A DNA stretch of 64,000 nucleotides, from the NCBI RefSeq assembly GCF_024171995.1, contig NZ_JAMTCT010000008.1, positions 1 to 64,000 of the forward strand, given 5' to 3'. A program made the translations under genes and the position numbers. Below, piece by piece: positions 42,501 to 51,529 of this stretch. The DNA comes from Promicromonospora umidemergens (GTDB lineage: Bacteria; Actinomycetota; Actinomycetes; Actinomycetales; Cellulomonadaceae). The first letter of the stretch is position 1. The number at the start of each line of letters is the position of its first letter. Below the pieces are notes generated by a model that worked only from the letters and a program-made list of their open reading frames with translations, made no database searches and was not told the DNA's origin.

Positions 42501-42710
42501 GCAGGACGAAATCTGTGGATGACCCTGCACGGCCGCGCCGCGTCACCACGGCCGCGCCGCGACACCGCGGCCGCCGCGACACCGCGATGCCCCGCGCGCC
42601 AGGCGGACCGCAAGTCCAGCCCGCCTCGATCCGCCGGCATGCCGCGGTCCTCGGTCGCACACCGGGTGGTGTGCGACCGAGGACCCTGGTCGAGCGTCGT
42701 GTCGGTGCTG

Positions 42711-43472
42711 TCAGGAGACCCTGCGTCGGTAGGTGGCCATGGCGAAGCCGTAGGCGAGGGCGAGGATGCCGATGCACCAGGCCAGGGCGATCCAGATGTC
42801 GGTGCCGACGGGCTGCTGGGCCAGCAGGCTGCGGATCGCGTCGACGATGGAGGTGACGGGTTGGTTCTCGGCGAACCAGCGTACGGGGCCGGGCATGGTC
42901 TCGGTGGGCACGAACGCCGAGCTGACGAACGGCAGGAAGATGAGGGGGTAGGAGAATGCGCTGGCGCCGTCGACGGTCTTGGCGGACAGGCCGGCGATGA
43001 CGGCGAGCCAGGTCAGGGCGAGGGTGAACATGGTCAGGATGCCTGCGACGGCGAGCCAGGAGAGCGCGCCTGCTCCTGAGCGGAAGCCCATGAGCAGGGC
43101 GACCAGGACGACGAGGGCGACGGAGACGAGGTTGGCGACGAGGGAGGTCAGGACGTGTCCCCAGAGCACTGCTGAGCGGGCGATGGGCATGGACTGGAAT
43201 CGTTCGAAGATGCCGCCCTGCATGTCGAGGAAGAGTCGGTAGGCGGTGTAGGCGATGCCGGAGGCGATGGTGATGAGCAGGATGCCGGGCAGGAGGTAGT
43301 TCACGTAGCTGCCGGTGCCGGTGTTGATGGCGCCGCCGAGTACGTAGACGAACATCAGCATGAGGGCGATCGGTGTGACGGCGGTGGTGATGATGGTGTC
43401 GGGGCTGCGGAGGATGTGGCTCAGGGAGCGTCCGGTCAGGACGGCGGTGTCACCGAAGAAGTGCTTGCTCAT
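42711..43472 (-). CDS. ABC-2 type permease (DrrB-like)
   Basis: This 253-residue membrane protein has six predicted helices and the ABC-2 family pattern: LSHILRSPDTIITTAVTPIA, MLMFVYVLGGAINTG, GIFERFQSMPIARSAVLWGH and FLPFVSSAFVPTETMPGPVR. It forms the membrane part of a drug or lipid exporter with the DrrA-like ATPase encoded just upstream (11-bp gap). Last gene of the operon. Confidence 0.88.
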   Translation of the reverse strand: MSKHFFGDTAVLTGRSLSHILRSPDTIITTAVTPIALMLMFVYVLGGAINTGTGSYVNYLLPGILLITIASGIAYTAYRLFLDMQGGIFERFQSMPIARSAVLWGHVLTSLVANLVSVALVVLVALLMGFRSGAGALSWLAVAGILTMFTLALTWLAVIAGLSAKTVDGASAFSYPLIFLPFVSSAFVPTETMPGPVRWFAENQPVTSIVDAIRSLLAQQPVGTDIWIALAWCIGILALAYGFAMATYRRRVS

Positions 43473-43483
43473 GGTCTCGTTCC

Positions 43484-44311
43484 TCACTTGTCCGTGCCGG
43501 CGGGGCTGGTGGTCGTGGTGCCGGTCGTGCCGGCGCTGCCGTTGTCGCCGACGACGGCGAAGAACACGTCCTCGAGGGTGGGCTGCTTCTCGACGTACTC
43601 GACCTTGGCCGGGGGCAGCAGTGCCTTGAGCTCGGCCAGGGTGCCGTTGACGATGATGCGGCCCTGGTGGAGGATCGCGATCCGGTCGGCGAGCTGTTCG
43701 GCCTCGTCGAGGTACTGGGTGGTCAGCAGCACCGTGGTGCCGTTCCGGGCGAGCTCCTTGACGGCGTCCCACACCTCGATGCGCGCCTGCGGGTCCAGCC
43801 CTGTCGTCGGCTCGTCGAGGAAGATGACGGGCGGGTTGCCGATCAGGCTCATGGAGATGTCCAGGCGGCGGCGCATGCCCCCGGAGTACGTGGCGGCCTT
43901 GCGCCCGCCGGCGTCGGTCAGCGAGAAGCGGGCCAGGAGGTCGTCGGCGACGGTGCCGGGGTTGTTCAGGTGGCGCAGCCTGGCGACCAGGATCAGGTTC
44001 TCCCGGCCGGTCAGGACCTCGTCGACCGCCGCGAACTGCCCGGTCAGGCTGATCGACTCGCGGACGTCACCGGCCTGCGACGCGACGTCGTACCCGTTCA
44101 CGCTCGCGCTGCCGCCGTCGGCCTTGAGCAGCGTGGACAGGATTCGCACCACGGTCGTCTTGCCTGCGCCGTTGGAGCCCAGCAGCGCGAAGATGCTGCC
44201 CCGCGCCACCTCGAGGTCCACGCCCTTCAGGACGTGCAGCTCCTTGTACGACTTCTCGATGTTCTGCACTCGGATCGCGGGCTCGCGGCTCCGCTCGGTG
44301 TGCGTGCTCAT
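43484..44311 (-). CDS. ABC transporter ATPase (DrrA-like daunorubicin-resistance family)
   Basis: This 275-residue ATPase has Walker A (LLGSNGAGKTTVVRIL), the signature SGGMRRRLDISMSL, Walker B with IFLDEPTTGLDP and a C-terminal DrrA-type extension (VEYVEKQPTLEDVFFAVVG) before a Gly/Thr tail. It powers the permease at 42711-43472. The pair likely exports an antibiotic-like or lipid substrate; which one is not readable. Confidence 0.9.
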   Translation of the reverse strand: MSTHTERSREPAIRVQNIEKSYKELHVLKGVDLEVARGSIFALLGSNGAGKTTVVRILSTLLKADGGSASVNGYDVASQAGDVRESISLTGQFAAVDEVLTGRENLILVARLRHLNNPGTVADDLLARFSLTDAGGRKAATYSGGMRRRLDISMSLIGNPPVIFLDEPTTGLDPQARIEVWDAVKELARNGTTVLLTTQYLDEAEQLADRIAILHQGRIIVNGTLAELKALLPPAKVEYVEKQPTLEDVFFAVVGDNGSAGTTGTTTTSPAGTDK

Positions 44312-44454
44312 GTTCTTTCCCTCTCTGGGGGTGGTTCTGAACGGTTTTTGGGTAGGGGGTAGCCAGGAAGGCGGTTCAGGTGCTTCTCGGCCGACGACGT
44401 CGGCCCGGGCCTCAGGTCAGGCGCGGCTCACGCCCGTCCGGCGTGCAGGGATGC

Positions 44455-45297
44455 TCAGGGGCGGCGGACGATGATGTCGCCCCAGCCGGTGCTGGCATGG
44501 ATCTCGGCGGTGGCCTCGTTCTCGACGGGCCCCTCGGTGGGCGTCAGCTGGTTGCGGACGGTGCCGTGCTCCGAGGCGACGTCGAGCCAGGCGGCGGTGC
44601 CCTCTGGCACGTCGACCTCGATCGAGCCGTAGGACGTGGTGAGCGTGACGCTGCCGGACTCGACGCGGTCGACGCGGATGCCGGCGTGCGCCGACTTGAC
44701 GGTGAGCGTGCCGTGCACCCGGCCCACGGCGATCTCGGCGTGCGCGCCGACGACCTCCAGCGCACCTGTCACGGACCCGACCGTCGTGGTCCCGTTGCTG
44801 GCGCGGACGGTGCCCTCGCCGGAGAACTCGGTGATCCGTACGGAGCCCGCGTTCGCCTTCACGGTGGTGGGGCCCGTGGCGCGCTTGATGATGACGGACC
44901 CGGCGGATACCTTGAGGTCGAGACGGGACGCCTCGTCGACCCGGGCGTCGCCGCCGTTGAGGTTGAGGTCGACGGCGCCGAGCCGCCCCTCGGCGTACAG
45001 CGAGCCGGCCTTGCCGCTGAGGGCCGACCCGGCGGGCAGCTCGATGTTGACGATCGCGCCGCCGGCGGCGAAGGGCAGGACGTACTGCTTCCAGGCGGCC
45101 GGGTAGATGATCGTGATGGCGTCGCCGTCCCGCTCGACACGCGTCTCCTCCGCGGCGCGCACGGAGCCTGACTTGGCCGGGTCGGCCGGCAGGACGGTGA
45201 CGACGACGTCGTCCCGTTCGCCGGCGACGACGTGCAGGTTGCCGAAGGGCACGTCCACGACGACGGGGACGGGGGTGGGGGCGGGAAAAGTGGGCAT
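44455..45297 (-). CDS. DUF4097-family beta-helix protein
   Basis: This 280-residue protein shows a regular run of short beta strands (SVIIKRATGPTTVKANAGSV, then RITEFSGEGTVRASNG and SVTGALEVVGAHAEIAVG), the DUF4097 solenoid often encoded beside ABC exporters and RHH or PadR regulators. No signal peptide is visible, so it is probably cytoplasmic. Function unknown; its position between the RHH gene and the DrrA-like ATPase implies a role in the exporter's control or substrate handling. Confidence 0.75.
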   Translation of the reverse strand: MPTFPAPTPVPVVVDVPFGNLHVVAGERDDVVVTVLPADPAKSGSVRAAEETRVERDGDAITIIYPAAWKQYVLPFAAGGAIVNIELPAGSALSGKAGSLYAEGRLGAVDLNLNGGDARVDEASRLDLKVSAGSVIIKRATGPTTVKANAGSVRITEFSGEGTVRASNGTTTVGSVTGALEVVGAHAEIAVGRVHGTLTVKSAHAGIRVDRVESGSVTLTTSYGSIEVDVPEGTAAWLDVASEHGTVRNQLTPTEGPVENEATAEIHASTGWGDIIVRRP

Positions 45298-45376
45298 GAC
45301 GGCTCCAGGTGAGGGCGAGGGCGAGGGACGGAAGCGGCGGTGGGAGTGGTGTCGGTGTGGTGTCGCGGTGGGCTGG

Positions 45377-45946
45377 TCAGCGCACCCAGCCGGTGAGGCG
45401 GTTGGTGCCCGACTGCCCGGTGCCCGCCTGTGCGGCCGGGCGGCCGGTGGGCTGGTCGAGCGACGCGGCGACCGCCCGCACGAGCCAGGTGTTGACGGAG
45501 ACGCCGTCGCGGGCGGCGGCTCCCTCCGCCTGCGTCTTGAGGTGGTCGGGCAGGCGCAGGGTGGTGCGGGTGGTGGCGCCGCCGTCCGCGTCGGTGGCCG
45601 GCGACCCTGCGGGGGACAGCGAGGGGGACAGGGCGGGGGACAGCGCGGGGGACAGCGCGGGAGACGCTGCCGGCGTCGCTGTGGCGGCCGGTTGCGCGAC
45701 GGCAGCGGGTGCCGCCACGACGAACTCCGGCTCGCCGCCGCGCAGCCGCACGTCGACCGAGCCGGGAGCGAGCTCGGCCGAGATCTCGCCCGCCGCGGCG
45801 GAGAGCGCCTCGAGCAGCACGAGCCGCACGGCGGCGTCGAGCGGGGCGGTCAGGCGGCCGGCGAGCTCGCGTGCCTCGTCCCCGCCCGCGGCGGCCGCGG
45901 TGGCGAGCTGGCGCTGCAGCTCGTCGACATATCTCGTGAGGTCCAT
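45377..45946 (-). CDS. Ribbon-helix-helix DNA-binding protein, likely operon autorepressor
   Basis: In this 189-residue protein the RHH DNA-binding motif is C-terminal (TRTTLRLPDHLKTQAEGAAA then RDGVSVNTWLVRAVAASL), preceded by an N-terminal helical region and a Ser-Pro-Ala-Leu repeat linker (about 45600-45662). Such HicB/Arc-type proteins repress their own operons. A perfect GACACCAC/GTGGTGTC palindrome lies 12 bp upstream of its ATG, and further half-sites follow. It heads the DUF4097/DrrAB operon. Confidence 0.75.
   Translation of the reverse strand: MDLTRYVDELQRQLATAAAAGGDEARELAGRLTAPLDAAVRLVLLEALSAAAGEISAELAPGSVDVRLRGGEPEFVVAAPAAVAQPAATATPAASPALSPALSPALSPSLSPAGSPATDADGGATTRTTLRLPDHLKTQAEGAAARDGVSVNTWLVRAVAASLDQPTGRPAAQAGTGQSGTNRLTGWVR
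45600..45662. repeat. 12-bp repeat encoding Ser-Pro-Ala-Leu linker
   Basis: Four to five copies of GGGGGACAGCGC-like units encode (S-P-A/S-L)n between the two halves of the RHH protein. Confidence 0.75.
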
Positions 45947-45957
45947 GACGCCACTAT

Positions 45958-46031
45958 GACACCACTCGTGGTGTCGATTCAAGGGGTGTGGCGTCAGAAG
46001 TGACACCAACGCGGCGTCGGGTGGTGTCACC
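45958..46031. promoter_or_regulatory. RHH operator cluster
   Basis: GACACCAC (45958-45965) and GTGGTGTC (45968-45975) form a perfect 8+8 palindrome with a 2-base centre. A half-site TGACACCAAC follows at 46001-46010 and an inverted one, GTGGTGTCACC, at 46021-46031. Several sites upstream of one promoter suit cooperative RHH binding. Confidence 0.7.
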
Positions 46032-46078
46032 TCGGTGAAAGGCCACGTCAGCGACCAGCCCGTCAGCGACCCAGCCCG

Positions 46079-46747
46079 TCAGTGACCGCCCGGTTGCACC
46101 AGCCCGTTCTCGTACGCCGCGATGACCAGCTGGGCGCGGTCGTGCGCCTGCAGCTTGGTCATGATGCGGTTGACGTGCGTCTTGGCGGTGAGCGGCGAGA
46201 TGGTCAGCAGGTCGGCGATATCAGCGTTGGAGCGGCCCGTGCCGACGAGCGCCAGGACCTCGGCCTCACGCCCCGTGAGCCCGTCCAGCGCCCGCGTGGG
46301 CTCGCTGGTGTGCAGACGAGCCGACCGCACGTACCGGTTGATCAGGGTCCGCGTGGCGGTGGGGGACAGCAGCGCGTCGCCCCGGTGCACCGCCCGGATC
46401 GCGGCGGCGATGTCGTCGCGCTCCGCGCCCTTGCCGATGAAACCGCTCGCGCCGGCGCGCAGGGCGGCGACGATGTACTCGTCCTCCTCGAACGTCGTCA
46501 GCACCAGGACCCGCACCGCCGCGAGGGCCGGGTCCGCGCAGATTTCCCGGGTCGCGGCGATACCGTCCATGCCGGGCATCCGGATGTCCATCAGCACCAG
46601 GTCCGGACGGCGCTCCCGGGCGAGAGCCAGCGCCTGGTGCCCGTCGGCCGCCTCGCCCGCGATGGTCAGACCCTCGCTGTGCGTGACGAGGTCGGCGATC
46701 GCGGAGCGGATGAGCGCCTGGTCGTCGGCGATGAGGACGGCGATCAT
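46079..46747 (-). CDS. NarL/LuxR-family response regulator
   Basis: This 222-residue response regulator has a receiver with the phosphorylatable Asp in LVLMDIRMPG and Lys in GFIGKGA, and a LuxR HTH (LTGREAEVLALVGTGRSNAD then IADLLTISPLTAKTHVNRIM). It is coupled by ATGA to the histidine kinase gene upstream and divergent from the MacB-like exporter, which it most likely activates. Confidence 0.9.
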   Translation of the reverse strand: MIAVLIADDQALIRSAIADLVTHSEGLTIAGEAADGHQALALARERRPDLVLMDIRMPGMDGIAATREICADPALAAVRVLVLTTFEEDEYIVAALRAGASGFIGKGAERDDIAAAIRAVHRGDALLSPTATRTLINRYVRSARLHTSEPTRALDGLTGREAEVLALVGTGRSNADIADLLTISPLTAKTHVNRIMTKLQAHDRAQLVIAAYENGLVQPGGH

Positions 46748-47934
46748 CGGTGGCTCTCCGGTGCGGGGACGGGCAGGTCCACGTCCAGCTCGAACGAGCT
46801 CGGACCGGCCCGGCCGTGGGTGAGCGTGCCGCGCACCGACTCAACGCGCTCGCGGGCCCCGACGAGGCCGTGCCCCGCACCGGCGCCGGTGGGCCGGGCG
46901 GCGTGGGCGGACCTGGTGGTGTGTGCGGGAGGGGCGGGAACCGGGTTGGTCACGGTGACGCGCAGCCGGTCCGGCAGGTACTCGAGGACGATGTGCGCGC
47001 GGTGCTCGACACCGTGCTTGTGGGCGTTGGTGAGCGCTTCCTGGATGACCCGGAGCGCGACGACGTCGACCGCAGCGGGCAGCTCGCGTGGTTCGCCGAG
47101 CCGGCGCACCGTGACGTCGAGGCCGTGCCCGCGGAACTGCCGCAGGATGTCGTCGAGCTGGGTCAGGCCGGTCGGCCCGGTGCCCGGCGACCCGGGGTCG
47201 CGCAGCGTGGCGAGCAGGTCGCCGATCTGGGTCAGCACGGTCCGTGAGGCGCGGCGGATGACGGTCAGCGAGTGCTCGGCGTCGTCGGGCCGGTCGCGCA
47301 GCGCCGACCCGGCGACGCCCGCGTGCAGGTTGATGACTGCTATCTGGTGCGCGACGGCGTCGTGCAGGTCGCGGGCGATCGCCAGCCGGTCCTCCGCCAC
47401 CCGCTGCTGGGCGAGGGCCTCCCGGGTCGCCTCGGCGCGCTCGGCGCGTTCGGTGACCGCCTGGAACTGTTCGCCGTGCACGCGCACCAGGTCGCCAAGC
47501 GCGCCGAACAGCAGGACCAGGAGCAGGAACTGCAGGGTGCCGCGGCCGAGGGCCAGTGCCGCCGCGGCCGCCACGAGCACGGCGGCCGCGAGGACGAGCC
47601 ACGGGGCTCGCCGCCGGGTCAGCGCGCGGCTCGCGGAGAACGTGGCGATCGCCGCCGCGAGCACGACCCCGGGGTTGAACAGCCCGAGCGGCACGCTGAG
47701 CCACACGACGCCCACGGTCGCCGCGACCGTCGTGACGGGCAGCCGGCGGCGCGCGAGGAGCAGCACGCCCGCGACGAGCGCGACGGCGGCGAGCTCCCAG
47801 CGCCAGCGTGCGGGCAGGTCCTCCCGCACCGGGAGCGCGCAGCTACCCACCACGGCGACCACCGCGACCACGTGGCCCACCCAGACGGGCACCTGGTGCG
47901 TGAGGCCGAACCGCAGCTCGTTGCTTCGTGGCAT
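46744..47934 (-). CDS. Sensor histidine kinase (HisKA_3, NarL-type partner)
   Basis: This 396-residue kinase has five to six N-terminal hydrophobic helices and almost no external loop, then the dimerisation/phosphoacceptor helix LAIARDLHDAVAHQIAVINL (His) and a C-terminal ATPase domain (VIQEALTNAHKHG, GHGLVGARERV). The lack of a large sensor domain suggests it detects a membrane-borne signal, as cell-envelope stress kinases do. ATG 47934 follows GAGGGACGAC. Confidence 0.88.
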   Translation of the reverse strand: MPRSNELRFGLTHQVPVWVGHVVAVVAVVGSCALPVREDLPARWRWELAAVALVAGVLLLARRRLPVTTVAATVGVVWLSVPLGLFNPGVVLAAAIATFSASRALTRRRAPWLVLAAAVLVAAAAALALGRGTLQFLLLVLLFGALGDLVRVHGEQFQAVTERAERAEATREALAQQRVAEDRLAIARDLHDAVAHQIAVINLHAGVAGSALRDRPDDAEHSLTVIRRASRTVLTQIGDLLATLRDPGSPGTGPTGLTQLDDILRQFRGHGLDVTVRRLGEPRELPAAVDVVALRVIQEALTNAHKHGVEHRAHIVLEYLPDRLRVTVTNPVPAPPAHTTRSAHAARPTGAGAGHGLVGARERVESVRGTLTHGRAGPSSFELDVDLPVPAPESHR

Positions 47935-48147
47935 GTCGTCCCTCGTCCGGCGGCTGTCCGGCGGCTGTCCGGCGCCGCAGGACCAAGCATCCCGCACGCC
48001 GTACCCGGGGGCGTCCCGCTCAGGCGGTATCCCGGAGTACTACCAGCGCGGTACACGAGAGACACCGCCAGGGCGATTCGCGCGGGCTCGGCGTCGGCGA
48101 GATTTGACCACGTCAACATCTCCGGCAACACGAGAGAGGCGGCCGAC

Positions 48148-48798
48148 GTGGCACCCCCACTGCTCTCCGTCAGCAACCTGCACAAGACCTACGGGTCGGG
48201 CCCGAGCGCCTTCGAGGCGCTCAAGGGCCTGGACCTGGACATCGCCGAGGGCGAGTCCCTGGCGATCATCGGCAAGAGCGGATCGGGCAAGTCGACCCTG
48301 ATGCACCTGCTCGCCCTGCTCGACCGGCCGACCTCCGGGACCATCACCCTGGACGGGACCGACACGTCCCGGCTGTCGGCCAAGCAGCTCAACCAGACCC
48401 GCAACAGCGCGTTCGGGTTCGTCTTCCAGCAGTTCTTCCTCAACGCCCAGGCCAGCGTGCTCGACAACGTGACGCTCCCGCTGAAGATCGCCGGGGTCCC
48501 GCGCCGCGAGCGCACCGCCCGCGGGATGGCGGCGCTGGCGCAGCTCGAGCTCGACGACAAGGCCAGCAACAAGGCCAACGACCTGTCCGGCGGGCAGAAG
48601 CAGCGCGTGGTCATCGCCCGCGCCCTGATCAACCAGCCGCGCGTGATCTTCGCCGACGAGCCGACCGGGAACCTGGACACCGCCACGGGCGCCGTCGTCG
48701 AGGACATCCTCTTCGACCTCAACCGGCGGCGGGGCATCAACCTGGTGGTCGTCACGCACGACGAGGACCTCGCGTCCCGGTGCGACCGCAGCATCTAA
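48148..48798 (+). CDS. MacB/LolD-like ABC ATPase with premature C-terminal stop
   Basis: This ATPase of 216 residues has Walker A ([16 protein letters not shown]), the signature DLSGGQKQRVVIARAL, Walker B VIFADEPTGNLD and switch His in VVTHDED. The frame stops at TAA 48796-48798 after CDRSI, but continues in frame as VRDGLLATHAGVAA to a TGA at 48841-48843 that overlaps the permease ATG (ATGA). Family members normally have the ..RDG.. strand, so about 15 residues are lost. The core ATPase is intact, but coupling to the permease is broken. Confidence 0.85.
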   Translation: MAPPLLSVSNLHKTYGSGPSAFEALKGLDLDIAEGESLAIIGKSGSGKSTLMHLLALLDRPTSGTITLDGTDTSRLSAKQLNQTRNSAFGFVFQQFFLNAQASVLDNVTLPLKIAGVPRRERTARGMAALAQLELDDKASNKANDLSGGQKQRVVIARALINQPRVIFADEPTGNLDTATGAVVEDILFDLNRRRGINLVVVTHDEDLASRCDRSI

Positions 48799-48839
48799 GT
48801 CCGCGACGGTCTGCTGGCCACGCACGCGGGGGTGGCGGC

Positions 48840-50123
48840 ATGAAGCCCCTCGACGTCGTCGCGAGCGCGTTCCGCAACGCCTTCCGGTCCAGGCTGCGGA
48901 CCAGCCTGACCGTGCTGGCCATCTTCATCGGTGCCTTCACGCTGTCCCTGACCAACGGCCTGGGCACCGGCATCAACCAGTACATCGACGACACGGTGTC
49001 CTCCGTCGGGGTCGACGACGTCATGACCGTCACCAAGGCGAGCGAGGACGTGCCCACCGACGGCGGTCCGGCCGAGTACGACCCTGACCAGATCGCGGCC
49101 GACGGGCCGCCCGGAGCCACGGCGACCGCCCTGACCGACGACGACATCGACACCATCGCCGGCATCGAGGGCGTGCAGAGCGTCGAGCCGGCCAAGAGCG
49201 TCATGGTCGACTACGTCCAGCACGACGACGGGACCAGGTACCAGCTGTCCGTCGCCGAGTTCGTGCCCGGGATGAGGGTCGAGCTGGCGTCCGGCGAACA
49301 GGTGGACCTCGACGCCGCCGACCCTGAGCTCGTGCTGCCTGAGAGCTACCTCGAGGCGCTGGACCTTGGCACCGCCGCCGACGCCGTCGGGCAGACGGTC
49401 GCACTGGCGGTCACCGACGCCACAGGGAAGCAGGTGACGGCAGAGGCGACGATCGTCGGCGTCGCCGAGCCCGGCGTGATCACCATGGGCGGCGCGATCC
49501 CGAACGACGTCCTCACGGAAGAGCTCCACGACCTGCAGACCACCGGCGCACCCGAGGCGGAGACCACCCGCTACGCGCAGGCCTCGGTCTCGTTCGACGC
49601 CGCCGCCGGCGCGGTGGAGGCCCAGGCGCTGCAGGACCGCCTGGACGACGCCGGCTTCACCGGCAGCACGCTGGAGGACCAGCTCGGCGCGGTCACCGCC
49701 GTCATCGACGGCATAGTGCTCGTCCTGAACGGGTTCGCGGTGATCGCCCTGGTCGCGGCGGGCATCGGGATCGTCAACACGCTCTTCATGGCGGTCCAGG
49801 AGCGCACCCGCGAGGTCGGGCTCATGAAGGCGATGGGCCTGTCGAGCTCGCGCGTCTTCTCCCTGTTCAGCATCGAGGCAGTGGTCATCGGCCTGGTCGG
49901 CAGCGCGCTGGGCGTGCTCGGCGCTATCGGCGTCGGGCAGCTCGTGAACGGCGTGTCCGGGGACCTCCTGGCAGACCTTCCAGGGCTGACGCTGATCGCC
50001 TTCGACCCGGTCAGCGTCGCTACGGTCGTGCTGAGCGTCATGGCCATCGCCTTCCTCGCCGGCACCCTGCCCGCGCTGCGGGCGGCCCGTCAGGACCCGA
50101 TCTCGTCGCTGCGGTACGAGTGA
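48840..50123 (+). CDS. MacB-like ABC exporter permease
   Basis: This 427-residue permease of the MacB/FtsX type has one N-terminal helix (LRTSLTVLAIFIGAFTLSLT), a large extracytoplasmic domain (~residues 45-280) and three C-terminal helices with the family sequence NTLFMAVQERTREVGLMKAM then GLSSSRVFSLFSIEAVVIGL. With the preceding ATPase it forms a mechanotransmission exporter for peptides or lipids. A very strong terminator follows at 50160-50200. Confidence 0.88.
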   Translation: MKPLDVVASAFRNAFRSRLRTSLTVLAIFIGAFTLSLTNGLGTGINQYIDDTVSSVGVDDVMTVTKASEDVPTDGGPAEYDPDQIAADGPPGATATALTDDDIDTIAGIEGVQSVEPAKSVMVDYVQHDDGTRYQLSVAEFVPGMRVELASGEQVDLDAADPELVLPESYLEALDLGTAADAVGQTVALAVTDATGKQVTAEATIVGVAEPGVITMGGAIPNDVLTEELHDLQTTGAPEAETTRYAQASVSFDAAAGAVEAQALQDRLDDAGFTGSTLEDQLGAVTAVIDGIVLVLNGFAVIALVAAGIGIVNTLFMAVQERTREVGLMKAMGLSSSRVFSLFSIEAVVIGLVGSALGVLGAIGVGQLVNGVSGDLLADLPGLTLIAFDPVSVATVVLSVMAIAFLAGTLPALRAARQDPISSLRYE

Positions 50124-50159
50124 GGCGCCCGGGCCGGCCGCTCGTCTGAGCGGCGCCGG

Positions 50160-50200
50160 GCCGGCCGGACCGCACCCTGGTCGGGTGCGGTCCGGCCGGC
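50160..50200 (+). terminator. 18-bp perfect hairpin terminator
   Basis: 50160-50177 pairs perfectly with 50183-50200 around a 5-base loop (TGGTC), 37 bp after the exporter permease stop. It is among the strongest stems in the window; no T-tract follows. Confidence 0.85.
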
Positions 50201-50311
50201 AGAGATGCGGGTGAGAGGCGGCGGTGCCAGCGTGGACGTGTCGATGGCACGGCGCCCAGGACAAGGCACCCCACGGCACGGCACACCACCCACCGGCACG
50301 AGGAGCGGACG

Positions 50312-51502
50312 ATGAGAGCAGTCACGTGGCAGAGCCGGGAGCACGTCAGCGTCGAGACGGTCCCCGACCCGCGGATCGAGGAGCCGAACGACGCGATCGT
50401 CCGCGTCACCTCGACGGCGATCTGCGGCTCCGACCTGCACCTCTACGGGGTGCTGGGAGCGTTCCTCGACGCAGGCGACGTGATCGGGCACGAGGCCATG
50501 GGCGTGGTCGAGGAGGTCGGCCCGCAGGCGGGCGACCTTCGCGTCGGCGACCGCGTGGTGGTGCCGTTCGGGATCGCCTGCGGGCGGTGCTGGATGTGCC
50601 GCCGCGGCCTGCAGTCGCAGTGCGAGACGACCCAGGTCACCGCGCAGGGCAACGGAGCGGCGCTGTTCGGCTACACCAAGCTGTACGGGCAGGTGCCGGG
50701 CGGTCAGGCGGAGTACCTGCGCGTGCCGCAGGCGCAGTACGGCCCGGTCGTCGTGCCGGACGACGGCGCGCCGGACGAGCGGTACCTGTATCTCTCGGAC
50801 GTGCTGCCCACCGCGTGGCAGGCCGTCGAGTACGCGCACGTGCCCGACGGCGGGTCGGTGGTCGTGCTCGGCCTGGGCCCGGTCGGCCAGATGGCGGCAC
50901 GGATCGCCGCCCACCGCGGGGCAGGCCTCGTGATCGGGGTGGACCTGGTGCCGGAGCGGCTCGCGATGGCGGCCCGGCACGGCGTCACCGTCCTCGACTC
51001 GGGCCGGAAGGACCTGGCCGACGCCGTCAGGGACCTCACCGGGGGGCGCGGACCCGACTCCGTGATCGACGCCGTCGGCATGGAGGCGCACGGGTCACCG
51101 GTCGCGGAGACCATGCAGAAGGCCGCAGGGATCCTGCCCGACGTGATCGGGAAGCCACTGGTCAAGCACGCAGGCACCGACCGCCTGGCGGCCCTGCTCA
51201 CCGCCATCGAGCTGGTGCGCCGCGGCGGCGTCATCTCCTTGTCGGGCGTGTACGGCGGCGCGAAGGACCCGCTGCCGATGCTGCGCCTGTTCGACAAGCA
51301 GGTGACGATCCGGCAGGGGCAGGCCAACGTCCGGCACTGGACCGACGGCCTGCTGCGGCTCGCGGCCGACCCCGCTGACCCGCTCGGCGTGCAGGACCTG
51401 AGGACCCATCGCTGGCCGCTCGAGCGCGCCGCCGAGGCGTACGCGATGTTCCAGCGCAAGGAGGACGGCTGCATCAAGGTGGTGCTCGACCCGACCGCGT
51501 GA
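50312..51502 (+). CDS. Zinc-dependent alcohol dehydrogenase (formaldehyde dehydrogenase-like)
   Basis: This 396-residue medium-chain dehydrogenase has catalytic-zinc ligands in TAICGSDLHLYG and GHEAMGVVEEVG, four structural-zinc Cys in GIACGRCWMCRRGLQSQC, and the NAD loop VLGLGPVGQMAARIA. Length and the insert DSVIDAVGMEAHGSP match the glutathione-independent formaldehyde/threonine dehydrogenase-like group. It probably oxidises an alcohol or aldehyde; the substrate is not clear from context. ATG 50312 has AGGAG upstream. Confidence 0.85.
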   Translation: MRAVTWQSREHVSVETVPDPRIEEPNDAIVRVTSTAICGSDLHLYGVLGAFLDAGDVIGHEAMGVVEEVGPQAGDLRVGDRVVVPFGIACGRCWMCRRGLQSQCETTQVTAQGNGAALFGYTKLYGQVPGGQAEYLRVPQAQYGPVVVPDDGAPDERYLYLSDVLPTAWQAVEYAHVPDGGSVVVLGLGPVGQMAARIAAHRGAGLVIGVDLVPERLAMAARHGVTVLDSGRKDLADAVRDLTGGRGPDSVIDAVGMEAHGSPVAETMQKAAGILPDVIGKPLVKHAGTDRLAALLTAIELVRRGGVISLSGVYGGAKDPLPMLRLFDKQVTIRQGQANVRHWTDGLLRLAADPADPLGVQDLRTHRWPLERAAEAYAMFQRKEDGCIKVVLDPTA

Positions 51503-51529
51503 GCCGGCCTGGGCTGGCCTGAGCTGCCG

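Noticed and set aside
42711-44311. DrrAB-like pair as antibiotic self-resistance within a biosynthetic cluster
   Set aside because: No biosynthetic genes surround it; the RHH/DUF4097 context suggests a general exporter.
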